Assembly (NCBI GenBank): GCA_016935125.1
Contig: JAFGRM010000069.1
Coordinates: 1-33,519, forward strand
DNA: 33,519 nucleotides
Direction: 5' to 3'
Source of the DNA: Candidatus Woesearchaeota archaeon
GTDB lineage: Archaea > Nanobdellota > Nanobdellia > Woesearchaeales > DSVV01
The notes under the pieces are model-generated. The model had not been told where the DNA came from and did no database searches. It saw nothing but the letters and a program-made list of their open reading frames with translations. A program made the translations under genes and the position numbers. Shown here one piece after another: positions 24,630 to 33,088 of the stretch (the first letter of the stretch is position 1; the number at the start of each line of letters is the position of its first letter).

Positions 24630-25610
24630 TCAGAACAGGGCACCTACTGCATTTTTAGCTATCATGAATATTGTCAATGAGATTATAGCTATCACTGGAA
24701 AGTACCTTAACCCGTATGTCTTGTTCCCTTCCTTGAACACTCCTATTAGCACGCCTGAAAAGAATGATGTCATAACTATCATTCCTATTGACATCCAAAA
24801 TATGAACTGCTGTGAGATGTCAACGCCGCCGCTCGCAAGCCCAAGCCCAAATGAATCGCTTCCGCCCATGTCCTGCGCTGACTGCATTCCTGTTATTACG
24901 CCTACAAGGTGAAGTGAGATAGAGAACAGGAGCGGGCTTCCTATAACAACAGTAAAGAGGATGAACATCTGATAGTTCTTTGTGCTGGTCTCAAGATCCT
25001 GCTTAAGGCTTCTTGTCTCAGAGATATCCTTTGCAGTCTCCTCCATAAGCTCTGCCATATGGCTTCCTGCCTGCATGGACGTGATATATAGCTGGATCAC
25101 CCTCTCGACAAGCATGGAATCTATCCTTTTTGTTATCTCCATCAGCGCATCCTTTATGCTGCCTGAGCCTATGACCTTTGATGTGGCAAGGTCTATCTCT
25201 GCCTTAAAGGGACCAAGCTCATCCCTCGCAGATGATTTCAAGGCCTGATAAGGTGTCTGCCCCGCCCTTATGTTTGAAGATATGAGATGAAGGAAATCAG
25301 GCAGTATCCTCTCGATCTTATCCTTTCTCTCTTCCACTACAAAGAAAAGCAGCAGATAGTCTATTACATAAACAACAAAGACTAGGAGAAACGCCCCACC
25401 AAGCGCATATAACAGGTACTGGCTCATGAATAGCGCAAAGAATGCTATAATGAGTATTGCCAAGATAAAGACTACCAGCGTAATCATGCCAAGCCTTCTT
25501 GTCATGGACCGGTGTTTCCCTGAGATTGCAATCAGGTGCTTGTACCTGCGCCGATATGGTGCAGGAATCACCCTCACAATCCTTCTTAGCACTTTTTTTT
25601 CAAATGACAT
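24630..25610 (-). CDS. Type II secretion/pilus platform protein (T2SSF), TadC-like
   Basis: An integral membrane platform protein of type IV pilus-like machines; it would couple ATPase motion to pilin extraction. Of 326 residues, the first 40 are basic, then two membrane segments (about 40-90), then a cytoplasmic T2SSF domain (about 93-215: ILPDFLHLISSNIRAGQTPYQAL, SMQAGSHMAELMEETA), then three membrane segments to the end. It has one T2SSF domain; the second is in the next upstream gene, so the usual archaeal two-domain protein is split in two, as in TadB/TadC. AAGGGG lies about 12 nt before the start. The 119-bp gap upstream is AT-rich with ATTGATTCCATTAAATT twice. Confidence 0.92.
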   Translation of the reverse strand: MSFEKKVLRRIVRVIPAPYRRRYKHLIAISGKHRSMTRRLGMITLVVFILAILIIAFFALFMSQYLLYALGGAFLLVFVVYVIDYLLLFFVVEERKDKIERILPDFLHLISSNIRAGQTPYQALKSSARDELGPFKAEIDLATSKVIGSGSIKDALMEITKRIDSMLVERVIQLYITSMQAGSHMAELMEETAKDISETRSLKQDLETSTKNYQMFILFTVVIGSPLLFSISLHLVGVITGMQSAQDMGGSDSFGLGLASGGVDISQQFIFWMSIGMIVMTSFFSGVLIGVFKEGNKTYGLRYFPVIAIISLTIFMIAKNAVGALF

Positions 25611-25729
25611 CTATGCATACCCCTTAATATCAATATTGATTCCATTAAATTTGGTTCTATCAAGATTGGTTTTATTAAAATTGATTCCATTAAATTTTGT
25701 TTTATTATAAATAATAAAAATAAATCGTA
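25611..25729. repeat. AT-rich spacer with a repeated ATTGATTCCATTAAATT unit
   Basis: The 17-bp unit occurs at about 25638 and 25680, with a related TTGGTTTTATTAAAA between. There is no gene. A minus-strand TTATTTATAATA near 25700 could be a promoter element, but it lies about 90 nt from the next start. Confidence 0.55.
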
Positions 25730-26629
25730 TTAAAAATTGATCTGTGGCCTCCTGGACTGGATCAGCCCGATTATGACATACTGCACGAGCAGGCACATGA
25801 CTGCAAAAACCATGAATGTTGTCCTTGTTATGCTTGCGCCTGAAAAGCTGGTCATTATAAGCATGACAGTCGACCCTATTGTTGGGATCGCGACTGCAAA
25901 AAGCATGAACATGAGCGACCACATGTTAAGCTCCTGTGAATACTCCTTGATCTTGTCCTGGTGATCCTTTAGAAGGTCGTCTATGACAACACGGAGCGCT
26001 GACTTGAAATTGCTCCCTGACCTAAGAACATTGACCATCTGCCACACTGTCCTCTTAAGATACTCTGAATTGCTCCTGAGCGCCATGTTCTCAAGGGCCT
26101 TGTCCATAGGAACCCCTGCCTGGATCTGCCTTGAAGACCTCTCAAACTCCCTGCTCACTTCGCCATAGTCTGAGTTAGAGACAAGGACAAAGGAATCATA
26201 AAGAGACATCCCTGCGCTCACCTGCAACAGGAGATCCTTTAAGGCAAAGACAAGGTTCCTTTCGACCTGCTCTGCCTTTTTTCCGCTCTTAATCTTTGGG
26301 TATCGTACAGTGACAAAGAGTATCATGACAAAAACAAGAGCGCCAAGACCCAGGCTAAAATACAAAGACTCGGCAACTGTCCTCGCTTTTGTTATATTGA
26401 TAAGCGAAAACAAGAAAACTGATGACAGAAAAAACCATAAGAAGGCATTGAACGTGACTAAGACAATGAAAGAATCAGCATCAAGTCCTATATTAGATGA
26501 TTTCAGGTTGTGCTCAAGCTGTGGCATGAGCCTTGCTGCACACCTTGCCAGGCCTGAAAATTTCTTTGAGACCTTCTTCGCTATCCTCAACGGGAAGTAT
26601 ACAAAAGGGATTCTCGGTTTCATTTTCAA
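25730..26629 (-). CDS. Type II secretion/pilus platform protein (T2SSF), TadB-like
   Basis: The second platform protein of the machine, 299 residues. A basic N-terminus (about 45 residues) is followed by two membrane segments (about 53-105), a cytoplasmic T2SSF domain (about 118-235, with the LLLQVSAGMSLYDSFVLVS stretch and VNVLRSGSNFKSALRVVIDD), then two membrane segments (WSLMFMLFAVAIPTIGSTVM and the final one ending QSRRP). The start overlaps the stop of the ATPase gene by 4 nt (ATGA), so the two are co-translated. Together with the 24630 gene it would form the membrane ring that binds the ATPase. The archaeal flagellar homologue ArlJ carries both domains in one chain. Confidence 0.92.
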   Translation of the reverse strand: MKMKPRIPFVYFPLRIAKKVSKKFSGLARCAARLMPQLEHNLKSSNIGLDADSFIVLVTFNAFLWFFLSSVFLFSLINITKARTVAESLYFSLGLGALVFVMILFVTVRYPKIKSGKKAEQVERNLVFALKDLLLQVSAGMSLYDSFVLVSNSDYGEVSREFERSSRQIQAGVPMDKALENMALRSNSEYLKRTVWQMVNVLRSGSNFKSALRVVIDDLLKDHQDKIKEYSQELNMWSLMFMLFAVAIPTIGSTVMLIMTSFSGASITRTTFMVFAVMCLLVQYVIIGLIQSRRPQINF

Positions 26630-28203
26630 AGTTGTGCAAGCACATCTTCAACACTTGCATTTTTTCGGACATCCATAAGCAGCCTGCCCTTCTCCATATA
26701 ATAGGCTTTCATGAGCTTGCCTATCATGTTTGTATCATAGACCTTATTATCCAGCAGCCACTGGAGGATCATCTTTTTCTGCTCTATGTTCTTCTTGATC
26801 TCCTGAAGTGTCATGCCTGTCCTAAGGGTAATATCCTCAATGAGCCTTATGCTCTCTTCGACATTCTCAAAAGTATCTGTTCTCGGCCTCCATCTGTATA
26901 GGTAATTGACCTTCAGGTCTGACTCCAACCCGCTGGTCCTGAGCACCTCTGCCAATTCCAGTGTCCTCCTTACGTTCCTCATCCTATCCCTGTGCTGGAC
27001 AAGTATGATATGAAGCGCTTCTACCTCATTCTTTGGTATGGATATCGGCGGCTCGACAAGACGCCTTGCCATCTGCTCGACAGTATCTGCGTGCATAGTT
27101 GTATAGACGCTGTGACCTGTATGCATCGCCTCAAACATGGTCTCTGCCTGCTCCCTTGTCCTGACCTCGCCGACGATTATCCTGTCAGGCCTCATCCTTA
27201 ATGCCGCGACAATAAGGTCAAGCATGCTGACCTTGCCGAACCCCTCGCTGTTCTCTGCCCTGCTGCACATGGGCACCCAGTTCCAGTTCAGGTCTACAGG
27301 AAGGCTAAACTCCCTTGTGTCCTCTATAGAGAGTATCCTTTGGTTCTTTGGCATGAGCGCGCACAGCGCATTAAGGACAGATGTCTTTCCTGACGCTGTC
27401 CCCCCGCATACAAGTATGTTCAGCTCAAACTCAAGCGCAAGCCAGAGGACTGCAGCCATCTCCATTGTCATCACGCCCTTCCTCGGCTCGATTAAGTGGG
27501 TCACGGTCCATGGGCTTCTTGCAAACCTCCTAAAAGACATCGTGTTCCCTGCAGAGCTTATTGGAAATATCGTTGCAGCGACCCTGTCGCCTGTCACAAG
27601 ATGGGCGTCCATTATAGGGTTAAGGCTGTTTATGTCCCTTCCTACCTTTCTTCCGATCATCGAAGCAAAGTTATAGGTCTGCTCCTCGTTGTCTATAAAA
27701 ACATTGGTCTTGACCCATCCATACTGTTTGTGGTAGACGCAGACTGGCCTGTCTGCCCTGTTTATGCAGACATCCTCAAGGTTGTTGTCTGCCATTATTA
27801 TGTCCAGCTTCCCGAAGCCGTACATCCTCTGGACAATCAACCCTGCCAACGCCATCTGCGAAAAATCATTTATGTTCGGGAAATAGCCATGGACCTCTTC
27901 CAACGCACTCTCAAAGAACTTCGAGCGGAGCATGAGATTCTTATGCGGATCATTTATCTCTTCAGCAGTAACTTTTGTAACCCTTGCAAGCTTCTCTATG
28001 ATCTCCTTTAATACAAGCTCTGTCGCCTCAGAGACAACAGGCATCTTGACATCATAGATAGGTACGTTCTCCTTCCTGACCTTTTGGATAGTGATTTTTG
28101 CAACTACAAAATCGCACTTGACCTCATAAGAGTCAATCTCCATGTCACTAACGGCCTTATCTGGCGCATTAGCTGTTTTTTTTGGCGGAAGCTTTAGAAG
28201 CAT
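26626..28203 (-). CDS. Type II/IV secretion-family ATPase (archaeal pilus motor)
   Basis: A hexameric ATPase of the GspE/VirB11/ArlI superfamily that powers assembly or secretion by the pilus-like machine. In 525 residues: an N-terminal domain to about 240, the Walker A GGTASGKTS near residue 264, the Asp box (SIEDTREF), the Walker B region DRIIVGEVR near residue 342, and the His box YTTMHADT near residue 368. A C-terminal helical region follows. All motor motifs are intact. It overlaps the preceding Lys-rich gene by 10 nt and the following platform gene by 4 nt. AAGGGG is placed 8-10 nt before the ATG. Close relatives drive archaeal pili and archaella; no archaellum-specific genes are visible here, so an adhesion pilus or secretion role is more likely. 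Confidence 0.95.
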   Translation of the reverse strand: MLLKLPPKKTANAPDKAVSDMEIDSYEVKCDFVVAKITIQKVRKENVPIYDVKMPVVSEATELVLKEIIEKLARVTKVTAEEINDPHKNLMLRSKFFESALEEVHGYFPNINDFSQMALAGLIVQRMYGFGKLDIIMADNNLEDVCINRADRPVCVYHKQYGWVKTNVFIDNEEQTYNFASMIGRKVGRDINSLNPIMDAHLVTGDRVAATIFPISSAGNTMSFRRFARSPWTVTHLIEPRKGVMTMEMAAVLWLALEFELNILVCGGTASGKTSVLNALCALMPKNQRILSIEDTREFSLPVDLNWNWVPMCSRAENSEGFGKVSMLDLIVAALRMRPDRIIVGEVRTREQAETMFEAMHTGHSVYTTMHADTVEQMARRLVEPPISIPKNEVEALHIILVQHRDRMRNVRRTLELAEVLRTSGLESDLKVNYLYRWRPRTDTFENVEESIRLIEDITLRTGMTLQEIKKNIEQKKMILQWLLDNKVYDTNMIGKLMKAYYMEKGRLLMDVRKNASVEDVLAQL

Positions 28204-30488
28204 TTATTTTTCCCCTTTTTTGTTACTCTTCTCTTGCTTATGGCTTTTATATTTTTTTGTCCTGCAGCCTTTTTTACTACAACCCTTGCCTGATTTTTAG
28301 CTTGTTTTTTCTGTTTTTTCTGTTGAGACACATTATCAGTCTTACCTTTCTTAGCTGCCTTATTTGTTTTAATTGCTTTATTTGTTTTATTTGTTTTATT
28401 TGTTTTATTTGTTTTAATTGCTGTCTTACCACTTGCCTTACTACCTGCCTTAGTTGTCTTAGTTGTCTTAGCTGCCTTAGCTGTCTTAGCTGTCTTAGCT
28501 GCCTTACTGCCAGTTTTACTGCTTGTCTTAATACTTGCCTTACCTCCATCCTTACTAGCAGTCTTAATAGCGGTCTTACTTCCTGCCTTACCTGTCTTAC
28601 AAGTCTTAAGCACATTCTTAGTGACTTGCTTACGCATCTGCTTACGCATCTGCTTAGGTATCTGCTTAGGCTTTGATCTTGGCAATTTCACTGATTTTGT
28701 TTTTCCAGCAGGATTGCCTTTCTTTGCAGTCTTTGCCTGCATGCCCTTCTTGGCGTTTGCCTTGCTTCCGGCCTTTTTTATTGGCTGGCTTTTTGCTTTT
28801 CTGCTTTGGCTTTTTGCATGGCTTTTTAGCTGGCTTATTTTATTTTTAGCAGGCATTTTTCCTGCAGCTGTTGGCTTCTTTGGTTTGCCATTTGCTTTGC
28901 CACTAGCTCTGGCATTTGCTTTGCTATTCCCTTTACTACTCTTTGTGCTATCCCTTCTTTTCAGTTTTGCTGCTGCAGACACTGCTTTTGATCTATAGGC
29001 TGGCTTTTTGCTGGTTTTCTTTATCGCTTTTGCAGGCCTTGTTGCTGCTTTTGCCAGCCCTGATGCTGACGCTGGCTTTGCAGGCCTTGATTGTTGCTTT
29101 GGTGCTTTCATCTGCACACCCTCAGCAGCCTCAGGTGCATCTTTAACACCTACAGAGACAGACTCATCTCCAAATGCCTCAGCAATCTTTGCCATTGTTT
29201 CCTTATCATCAACATCTTTATTTTTATTTGCAGAAAAAAGATCCTCAGGTGCTATCTGCTGATCTAAAACAGCCTCTTCACTTAAAACACCCTCTTTATC
29301 TAAAACACCATCTTCTCCAGCGCTAATCTCTTTATCAGGATAATCTTTGCCATCTCTGCCTTTCTCAGGATCACTCCTGCTATAATCTTCCTTGTCATTA
29401 CCCCCTGCGCCAGAATCTCCATTAACACCTCCTGCAGAGAGATCTGCTTCCTTATCATGGACTGGCTCTGAAGCAAGAACAGCTTCTTTAGCAAGAACAG
29501 CTTCTTTAGCAAGAACAGCTTCTTTATCAGGAACACTACCCTTATCTTGGTCAGGGACTGGCTTATAACCAATAGATTGTGAAGAATCCTTCTCCATAAC
29601 ATCTTCAATAGACGGTGCTATCCCTGGCTCGCCGGCTTGCCCACCTGCCTGGCCATCAGCTGCCTGGCTGGATTCTACCTGGTTGGATTCTGTCTGGCCA
29701 TCAGCTGCCTGAGCAGATTCTGACTGGCTTAATCCAGTTGCAGTATCATCCTTAGCTCCATTGATGCCTTCTTTACCTTTTTTATCTTCCTGAGAACTAC
29801 CTTTATACTCTTTGGAAATCTTTTTGTCATCACCAGAGCTGCCTTTGTCATCACCAGAGCTGCCTTTACCTTTAGAACCTCTGCCAAGAACTGCTGCTAT
29901 CTCTTTAACTGCGCCTGAGATTGCAAATGAAGGCTTTGGCGGCTCACCCTGCACAGGCAAGCTATCTACAGGATCTACAGGAGCTACAGGAGCTACAGGA
30001 GCTATAGGTGCGCTATCCTCTGGCGCACTATCCTTTGCCTCACTCACTTCACCTGCTCTTAAGAGTGGCTCTTTTTTCTGAACATCGACTTTTCCCTTAA
30101 CATCATCTCTTTTCTGAACACCATCTCTTTTCTGGGCATCCCCTATTTGTTGGCTATCACTTTTTGTCCTTTTCCTAAATCTAAAATACGATGTTATCTT
30201 TTTCATGTAGGCTTTTTTCTTCTCTTCCTCTTTTTTGACATAGTCGTTTGAACAGAAGACTGGACAGCCGATTAAAGGGTATTCTGTATGTATCTTCTTA
30301 TGCCGTGCAAGAAGGTCGCCGAACCTTTCAATGTTCCTTTTTGAAAAGCCAAGAATCTGTATCGCCTGCAGAATGTTGATCCTGCCGTACTCATTGACAA
30401 GAGAGAGAAATCTATCTATATCAGTCTCTCCAATAGCTGACACATCTATGTCAGTATGAACATTACCCCTTTTTTCATCCATCATCAT
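28194..30488 (-). CDS. HTH-like domain fused to acidic and Lys-rich H1-like regions
   Basis: A 764-residue cytoplasmic-looking protein with three parts. Residues about 20-75 (DRFLSLVNEYGRINILQAIQ, ILGFSKRNIERFGDLLARHK) look like a winged helix-turn-helix, possibly continuing to about 105 in a basic helix. Residues about 110-440 are acidic, low-complexity, rich in Ser/Asp/Gln/Gly with repeats (QAADGQ; VLAKEA units). Residues about 450-764 are Lys/Ala/Ser/Thr-rich like histone H1 tails, with KTNKTNKTNK encoded by a 9-bp repeat. It overlaps neighbours by 4 nt at the 5' end and 10 nt at the 3' end, so it belongs to the pilus operon. No membrane segment or signal. Disorder and nucleic-acid binding are inferred from composition; the role in the machine is unknown. 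Confidence 0.85.
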   Translation of the reverse strand: MMMDEKRGNVHTDIDVSAIGETDIDRFLSLVNEYGRINILQAIQILGFSKRNIERFGDLLARHKKIHTEYPLIGCPVFCSNDYVKKEEEKKKAYMKKITSYFRFRKRTKSDSQQIGDAQKRDGVQKRDDVKGKVDVQKKEPLLRAGEVSEAKDSAPEDSAPIAPVAPVAPVDPVDSLPVQGEPPKPSFAISGAVKEIAAVLGRGSKGKGSSGDDKGSSGDDKKISKEYKGSSQEDKKGKEGINGAKDDTATGLSQSESAQAADGQTESNQVESSQAADGQAGGQAGEPGIAPSIEDVMEKDSSQSIGYKPVPDQDKGSVPDKEAVLAKEAVLAKEAVLASEPVHDKEADLSAGGVNGDSGAGGNDKEDYSRSDPEKGRDGKDYPDKEISAGEDGVLDKEGVLSEEAVLDQQIAPEDLFSANKNKDVDDKETMAKIAEAFGDESVSVGVKDAPEAAEGVQMKAPKQQSRPAKPASASGLAKAATRPAKAIKKTSKKPAYRSKAVSAAAKLKRRDSTKSSKGNSKANARASGKANGKPKKPTAAGKMPAKNKISQLKSHAKSQSRKAKSQPIKKAGSKANAKKGMQAKTAKKGNPAGKTKSVKLPRSKPKQIPKQMRKQMRKQVTKNVLKTCKTGKAGSKTAIKTASKDGGKASIKTSSKTGSKAAKTAKTAKAAKTTKTTKAGSKASGKTAIKTNKTNKTNKTNKAIKTNKAAKKGKTDNVSQQKKQKKQAKNQARVVVKKAAGQKNIKAISKRRVTKKGKNKCF

Positions 30489-31336
30489 CCTGACATGAGT
30501 TCCAATGGCCCTTGCTTCACAAAATCCCCCACACCAGACCTGAATATTGTATTTTCACCTGTGTTTATATATATTTTGTTTTTCGTGGATGAATTGAACT
30601 CAAGATACATTTCAACAGATGAATTGATGTTATCCTTTATATGCGCGGCCATGAGACCACCTGAAAGGTTTAATGTAAATCTTGGATAAGGTGTGCTGGC
30701 ATTAAACTCAACATAAATGATGTTAGTACCAGATATATCAAGAGAATCATCTAACACAATAATCTCTTTGTCGTTCCTGTCTAAGACCTTAACCATAACC
30801 AACGTATCTCCTGGCTCTGTACTTACATATGAATCACTTAGGTTTTCAAGCATCGTGCTAACTTTAACAACCATGCCTATCTTTAATATATCATCTGGAG
30901 AGATTGCCGCAGAAAAGATTGTGCTATTTGCCTTACAGCTCGTTCCATATGGATATATCTCAAATGTCTCAGCCATATCAAGCGAGATATTGATATTAGC
31001 ATGGACAGAGAAATTATCTTCAATATATTCAATGTAATCTTCCAGAATCTCCTTAGGATCTGGGTTCAAACTTGAAAGATAGAAAGTAAGATTTACATAA
31101 GCAGAATCATGGATTACACCTATGCTGTGCATATCAATATTAAATATCCTGCAATAATCCTGCGCGAGGTCAGACATCAGCTTATTGATCTTAAAAACGC
31201 TTACCCCTCCATTAAACCTTTCTTCGACCTTTTCTGAGCGATTGACAAAGGCCATTGTCGCAACCAATAAAGCACCGAGTATCATCAAGGTCAATGCTGT
31301 GAACAGCAAACCTTTTTTTTTAATCATTTGTACCAT
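30485..31336 (-). CDS. Pilin-like exported protein 4
   Basis: A 283-residue protein with a short basic N-terminus (MVQMIKKKG) and one hydrophobic helix (LLFTALTLMILGALLVATMAF), the layout of a class III prepilin-like or N-anchored exported protein. The rest is beta-rich and Asn/Ser-rich with several N-glycosylation-type sequons (NLS, NSS, NST). It shares ATGA with the start of the next gene and overlaps the preceding gene by 13 nt, so it is part of a tightly packed pilin operon. Family not recognised beyond this. It may be a minor pilin or a pilus-tip or base protein. Confidence 0.8.
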   Translation of the reverse strand: MVQMIKKKGLLFTALTLMILGALLVATMAFVNRSEKVEERFNGGVSVFKINKLMSDLAQDYCRIFNIDMHSIGVIHDSAYVNLTFYLSSLNPDPKEILEDYIEYIEDNFSVHANINISLDMAETFEIYPYGTSCKANSTIFSAAISPDDILKIGMVVKVSTMLENLSDSYVSTEPGDTLVMVKVLDRNDKEIIVLDDSLDISGTNIIYVEFNASTPYPRFTLNLSGGLMAAHIKDNINSSVEMYLEFNSSTKNKIYINTGENTIFRSGVGDFVKQGPLELMSG

Positions 31337-31962
31337 ACCACCATCTCTGCAATAAAGATATTGTTATTGTATATGAACGGCGAGCTTAGAAGGACGCTCT
31401 TTTCAGGTATCTTTACAGGGCAGCCATTCTTTGTCCTGCTTATCATCTGATAACCTAGCTTGTTGTATATCCTGACATAAGAGCAGACATTCTCTGGCAT
31501 TATATTGTTCATGAAAGAATGTATCCTTTCAGTTGAGCTTGAAGTTAGAACCCCTGAAAACTCTTCATTTGCCTTCAGCACGACAAGGGAATCTGCTGCA
31601 ATATGGTACAAGTTCAGTTCACTGTAGCTGGGCCTTACTGCGTTGGATGAGATGGAATTTATAGCCAATATCATGATGATTGCAACCATTGCAGCAATCA
31701 TCGCATCGATCGAAAAGAGCATGCCCCTGTTCTTAAGTCTCTTAAACCTTGATCCAATAAGATTTGAACAAGCAACCTTTAAGCAGACAACAGCTGAACT
31801 ACCAAGCCTTAAGCTCTCTGCCTTTAAACAACTATCAAAGCTGCTATTGTTATTGAGATTATTAAGAGTATTGATTTTATTGGTATTGTTGATTTTATTA
31901 ACACAATTGGTATTATTGATATGCCTTTTTCCCATTTGCATCTTTTTCATATTCTTATGCAC
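31324..31962 (-). CDS. Pilin-like exported protein 3
   Basis: A 212-residue frame whose convincing part starts at KNRGMLFSIDAMIAAMVAIIMILAI (about residues 77-101), a prepilin-like signal plus hydrophobic helix, followed by an external domain of about 110 residues with two Cys. The first 70 residues are odd: an Asn-rich run (NNTNKINTLNNLNNN) encoded by degenerate ATTGTTATTGAT-like repeats, then a Ser/Leu/Cys stretch. This is unlikely to be a normal leader, so the true start may be downstream or at a non-ATG codon, or the extension may be a repeat-driven addition. It overlaps its neighbours by 16 and 13 nt. Confidence 0.75.
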   Translation of the reverse strand: MHKNMKKMQMGKRHINNTNCVNKINNTNKINTLNNLNNNSSFDSCLKAESLRLGSSAVVCLKVACSNLIGSRFKRLKNRGMLFSIDAMIAAMVAIIMILAINSISSNAVRPSYSELNLYHIAADSLVVLKANEEFSGVLTSSSTERIHSFMNNIMPENVCSYVRIYNKLGYQMISRTKNGCPVKIPEKSVLLSSPFIYNNNIFIAEMVVWYK

Positions 31963-32546
31963 CCATTAAACTCTAAAGCAACAAAACCTTCCTTGTCCAA
32001 TTTCAACACCCTATCTATCCTAACAACAGAACTGCATTCTCCGGTATAACCTACTATATCAGAACCAACATAACTAAAGTCAGCATCATAATAGCTGATA
32101 TTTATCCTGAATTCATATCCCGGGCCTTTCATCCCAAATATCTCCTTGTATTCTTCATAAGAAGAGCCATTATGCGATATAAAAGCAGACAATTTCTTAT
32201 TGCTTATTATCCCATAGTAAGGAGATGCAAGCCCAATCCCTAAGACTGATGTCCTATTGATCTCAGTAAAGTTGTACCAGCCTTGGGGATTTCCAGAAGT
32301 AAGCACCAACGAGTCAACAGCATACCGTGAAAGCAACTCAAGGTCATCCCTTACCTCATTATTGCCGAAAGTCATCCTTATATGATCCCAGACCCCTGCT
32401 ATTGAAAGGAAGATAGCAATAAATATTGATAACGATATCACCATGTCAACTGAATGTGTTTGCGCCTTTCTTTTTTTTGTAATCTTAGTGAGGGTCATTT
32501 TTGCAATTTTGGGGTCTAACATTTTCGTAATCTTGCGGTTTGGCAT
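31947..32546 (-). CDS. Pilin-like exported protein 2
   Basis: A 199-residue protein with a basic N-terminus made of repeating KITK/KIAK units, then KKRKAQTHSVDMVISLSIFI, where the basic residues before AQTHS and the following hydrophobic helix (to about residue 50) resemble a class III signal. The exported domain is about 150 residues with two Cys near the C-terminus (GECSS; FNGCIRI). It lies in a run of four pilin-like genes before the ATPase, overlapping the next gene by 16 nt. The 59-bp gap upstream contains a repeated TTAACCTTACTGCC unit. Confidence 0.8.
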   Translation of the reverse strand: MPNRKITKMLDPKIAKMTLTKITKKRKAQTHSVDMVISLSIFIAIFLSIAGVWDHIRMTFGNNEVRDDLELLSRYAVDSLVLTSGNPQGWYNFTEINRTSVLGIGLASPYYGIISNKKLSAFISHNGSSYEEYKEIFGMKGPGYEFRINISYYDADFSYVGSDIVGYTGECSSVVRIDRVLKLDKEGFVALEFNGCIRI

Positions 32547-32605
32547 CTTGTAGTCTTTTTATTCCTGCTGCCTGGCATTTTATTAACCTTACTGCCATTT
32601 TAACC

Positions 32606-33052
32606 TTACTGCTGGACATATATCCTGCCTTCCTTATTTGAAACATTTACCCATCCGCTGCTGACTTCAGCAGAAGTTACATCTGAACTTAGCAAAGGAA
32701 AAGAATAATGCCTTTCATTATACCTTATCTCAACTACCCTTACATCAGGAATGACCAACAATAAAAAATCATCCACGCTCTCTATCCTATCCTGCACATA
32801 TACCATTCTTGAGACATTATTCCCGCCAAGATAGACATCGTTTATTGCAATAGCAAGGGTCTCTGCAACATCCTTAGCAGCATATTGCTCTGGCTTTAAG
32901 ACAAACTCATCCCTTCTTGCCTCAAAAATTCCAAGGAATATCAAGAAGAACACCAATAAGAGAGAGAGCACTATCATGAACTCTACTGTTGATTGGGACC
33001 TTCTTTTACGCATATCTGTTATGCATGACCCTCTCTTTAGTATAAGTGCCAT
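32606..33052 (-). CDS. Class III signal-peptide pilin (QXSXEXXXL-like)
   Basis: A 148-residue pilin. MRKRRSQSTVEFMIVLSLLL is close to the archaeal EppA-type pilin motif QXSXEXXXL, with Gln at +1 and Glu at +5 after a basic leader; cleavage would precede Gln. The hydrophobic helix runs to FLGIFEARR, then a short beta-rich domain with no Cys. This is the best pilin candidate and the first gene of the pilus operon. The frame starts at 33052, about 6 nt after the expected transcription start, but Met14 (33013) would give a leader of more usual length (MRKRRS). Confidence 0.88.
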   Translation of the reverse strand: MALILKRGSCITDMRKRRSQSTVEFMIVLSLLLVFFLIFLGIFEARRDEFVLKPEQYAAKDVAETLAIAINDVYLGGNNVSRMVYVQDRIESVDDFLLLVIPDVRVVEIRYNERHYSFPLLSSDVTSAEVSSGWVNVSNKEGRIYVQQ

Positions 33053-33080
33053 CTTTTATGCTACATACCTTCTTTTATGT

Positions 33081-33088
33081 TATATAAG
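33081..33088 (-). promoter_or_regulatory. TATA box of the pilus operon
   Basis: Minus-strand CTTATATA lies about 32 nt before the ATG at 33052. It is the best-placed TATA box before the run of pilin, ATPase and platform genes. Other TTAAATAT-like stretches at 33125-33175 are too far upstream. The 33053-33228 gap otherwise shows degenerate CTTTTATGYTA-type units. Confidence 0.55.

Noticed and set aside
27137-28011. Two plus-strand ORFs of 179 and 171 residues over the ATPase gene
   Set aside because: They overlap each other and lie antisense to a gene with intact catalytic motifs.
24630-28203. Archaellum (arl) operon
   Set aside because: ATPase and platform families are shared with archaella, but no arlH, arlF/G or archaellin-type gene is visible and the platform protein is split in two, so a pilus-like machine fits better.
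28182-28676. Cys/Leu-rich plus-strand ORF
   Set aside because: Complement of the Lys/Thr/Ala repeats of the 28194-30488 gene; the CFICFICF and SCLSCL runs are artefacts of those repeats.
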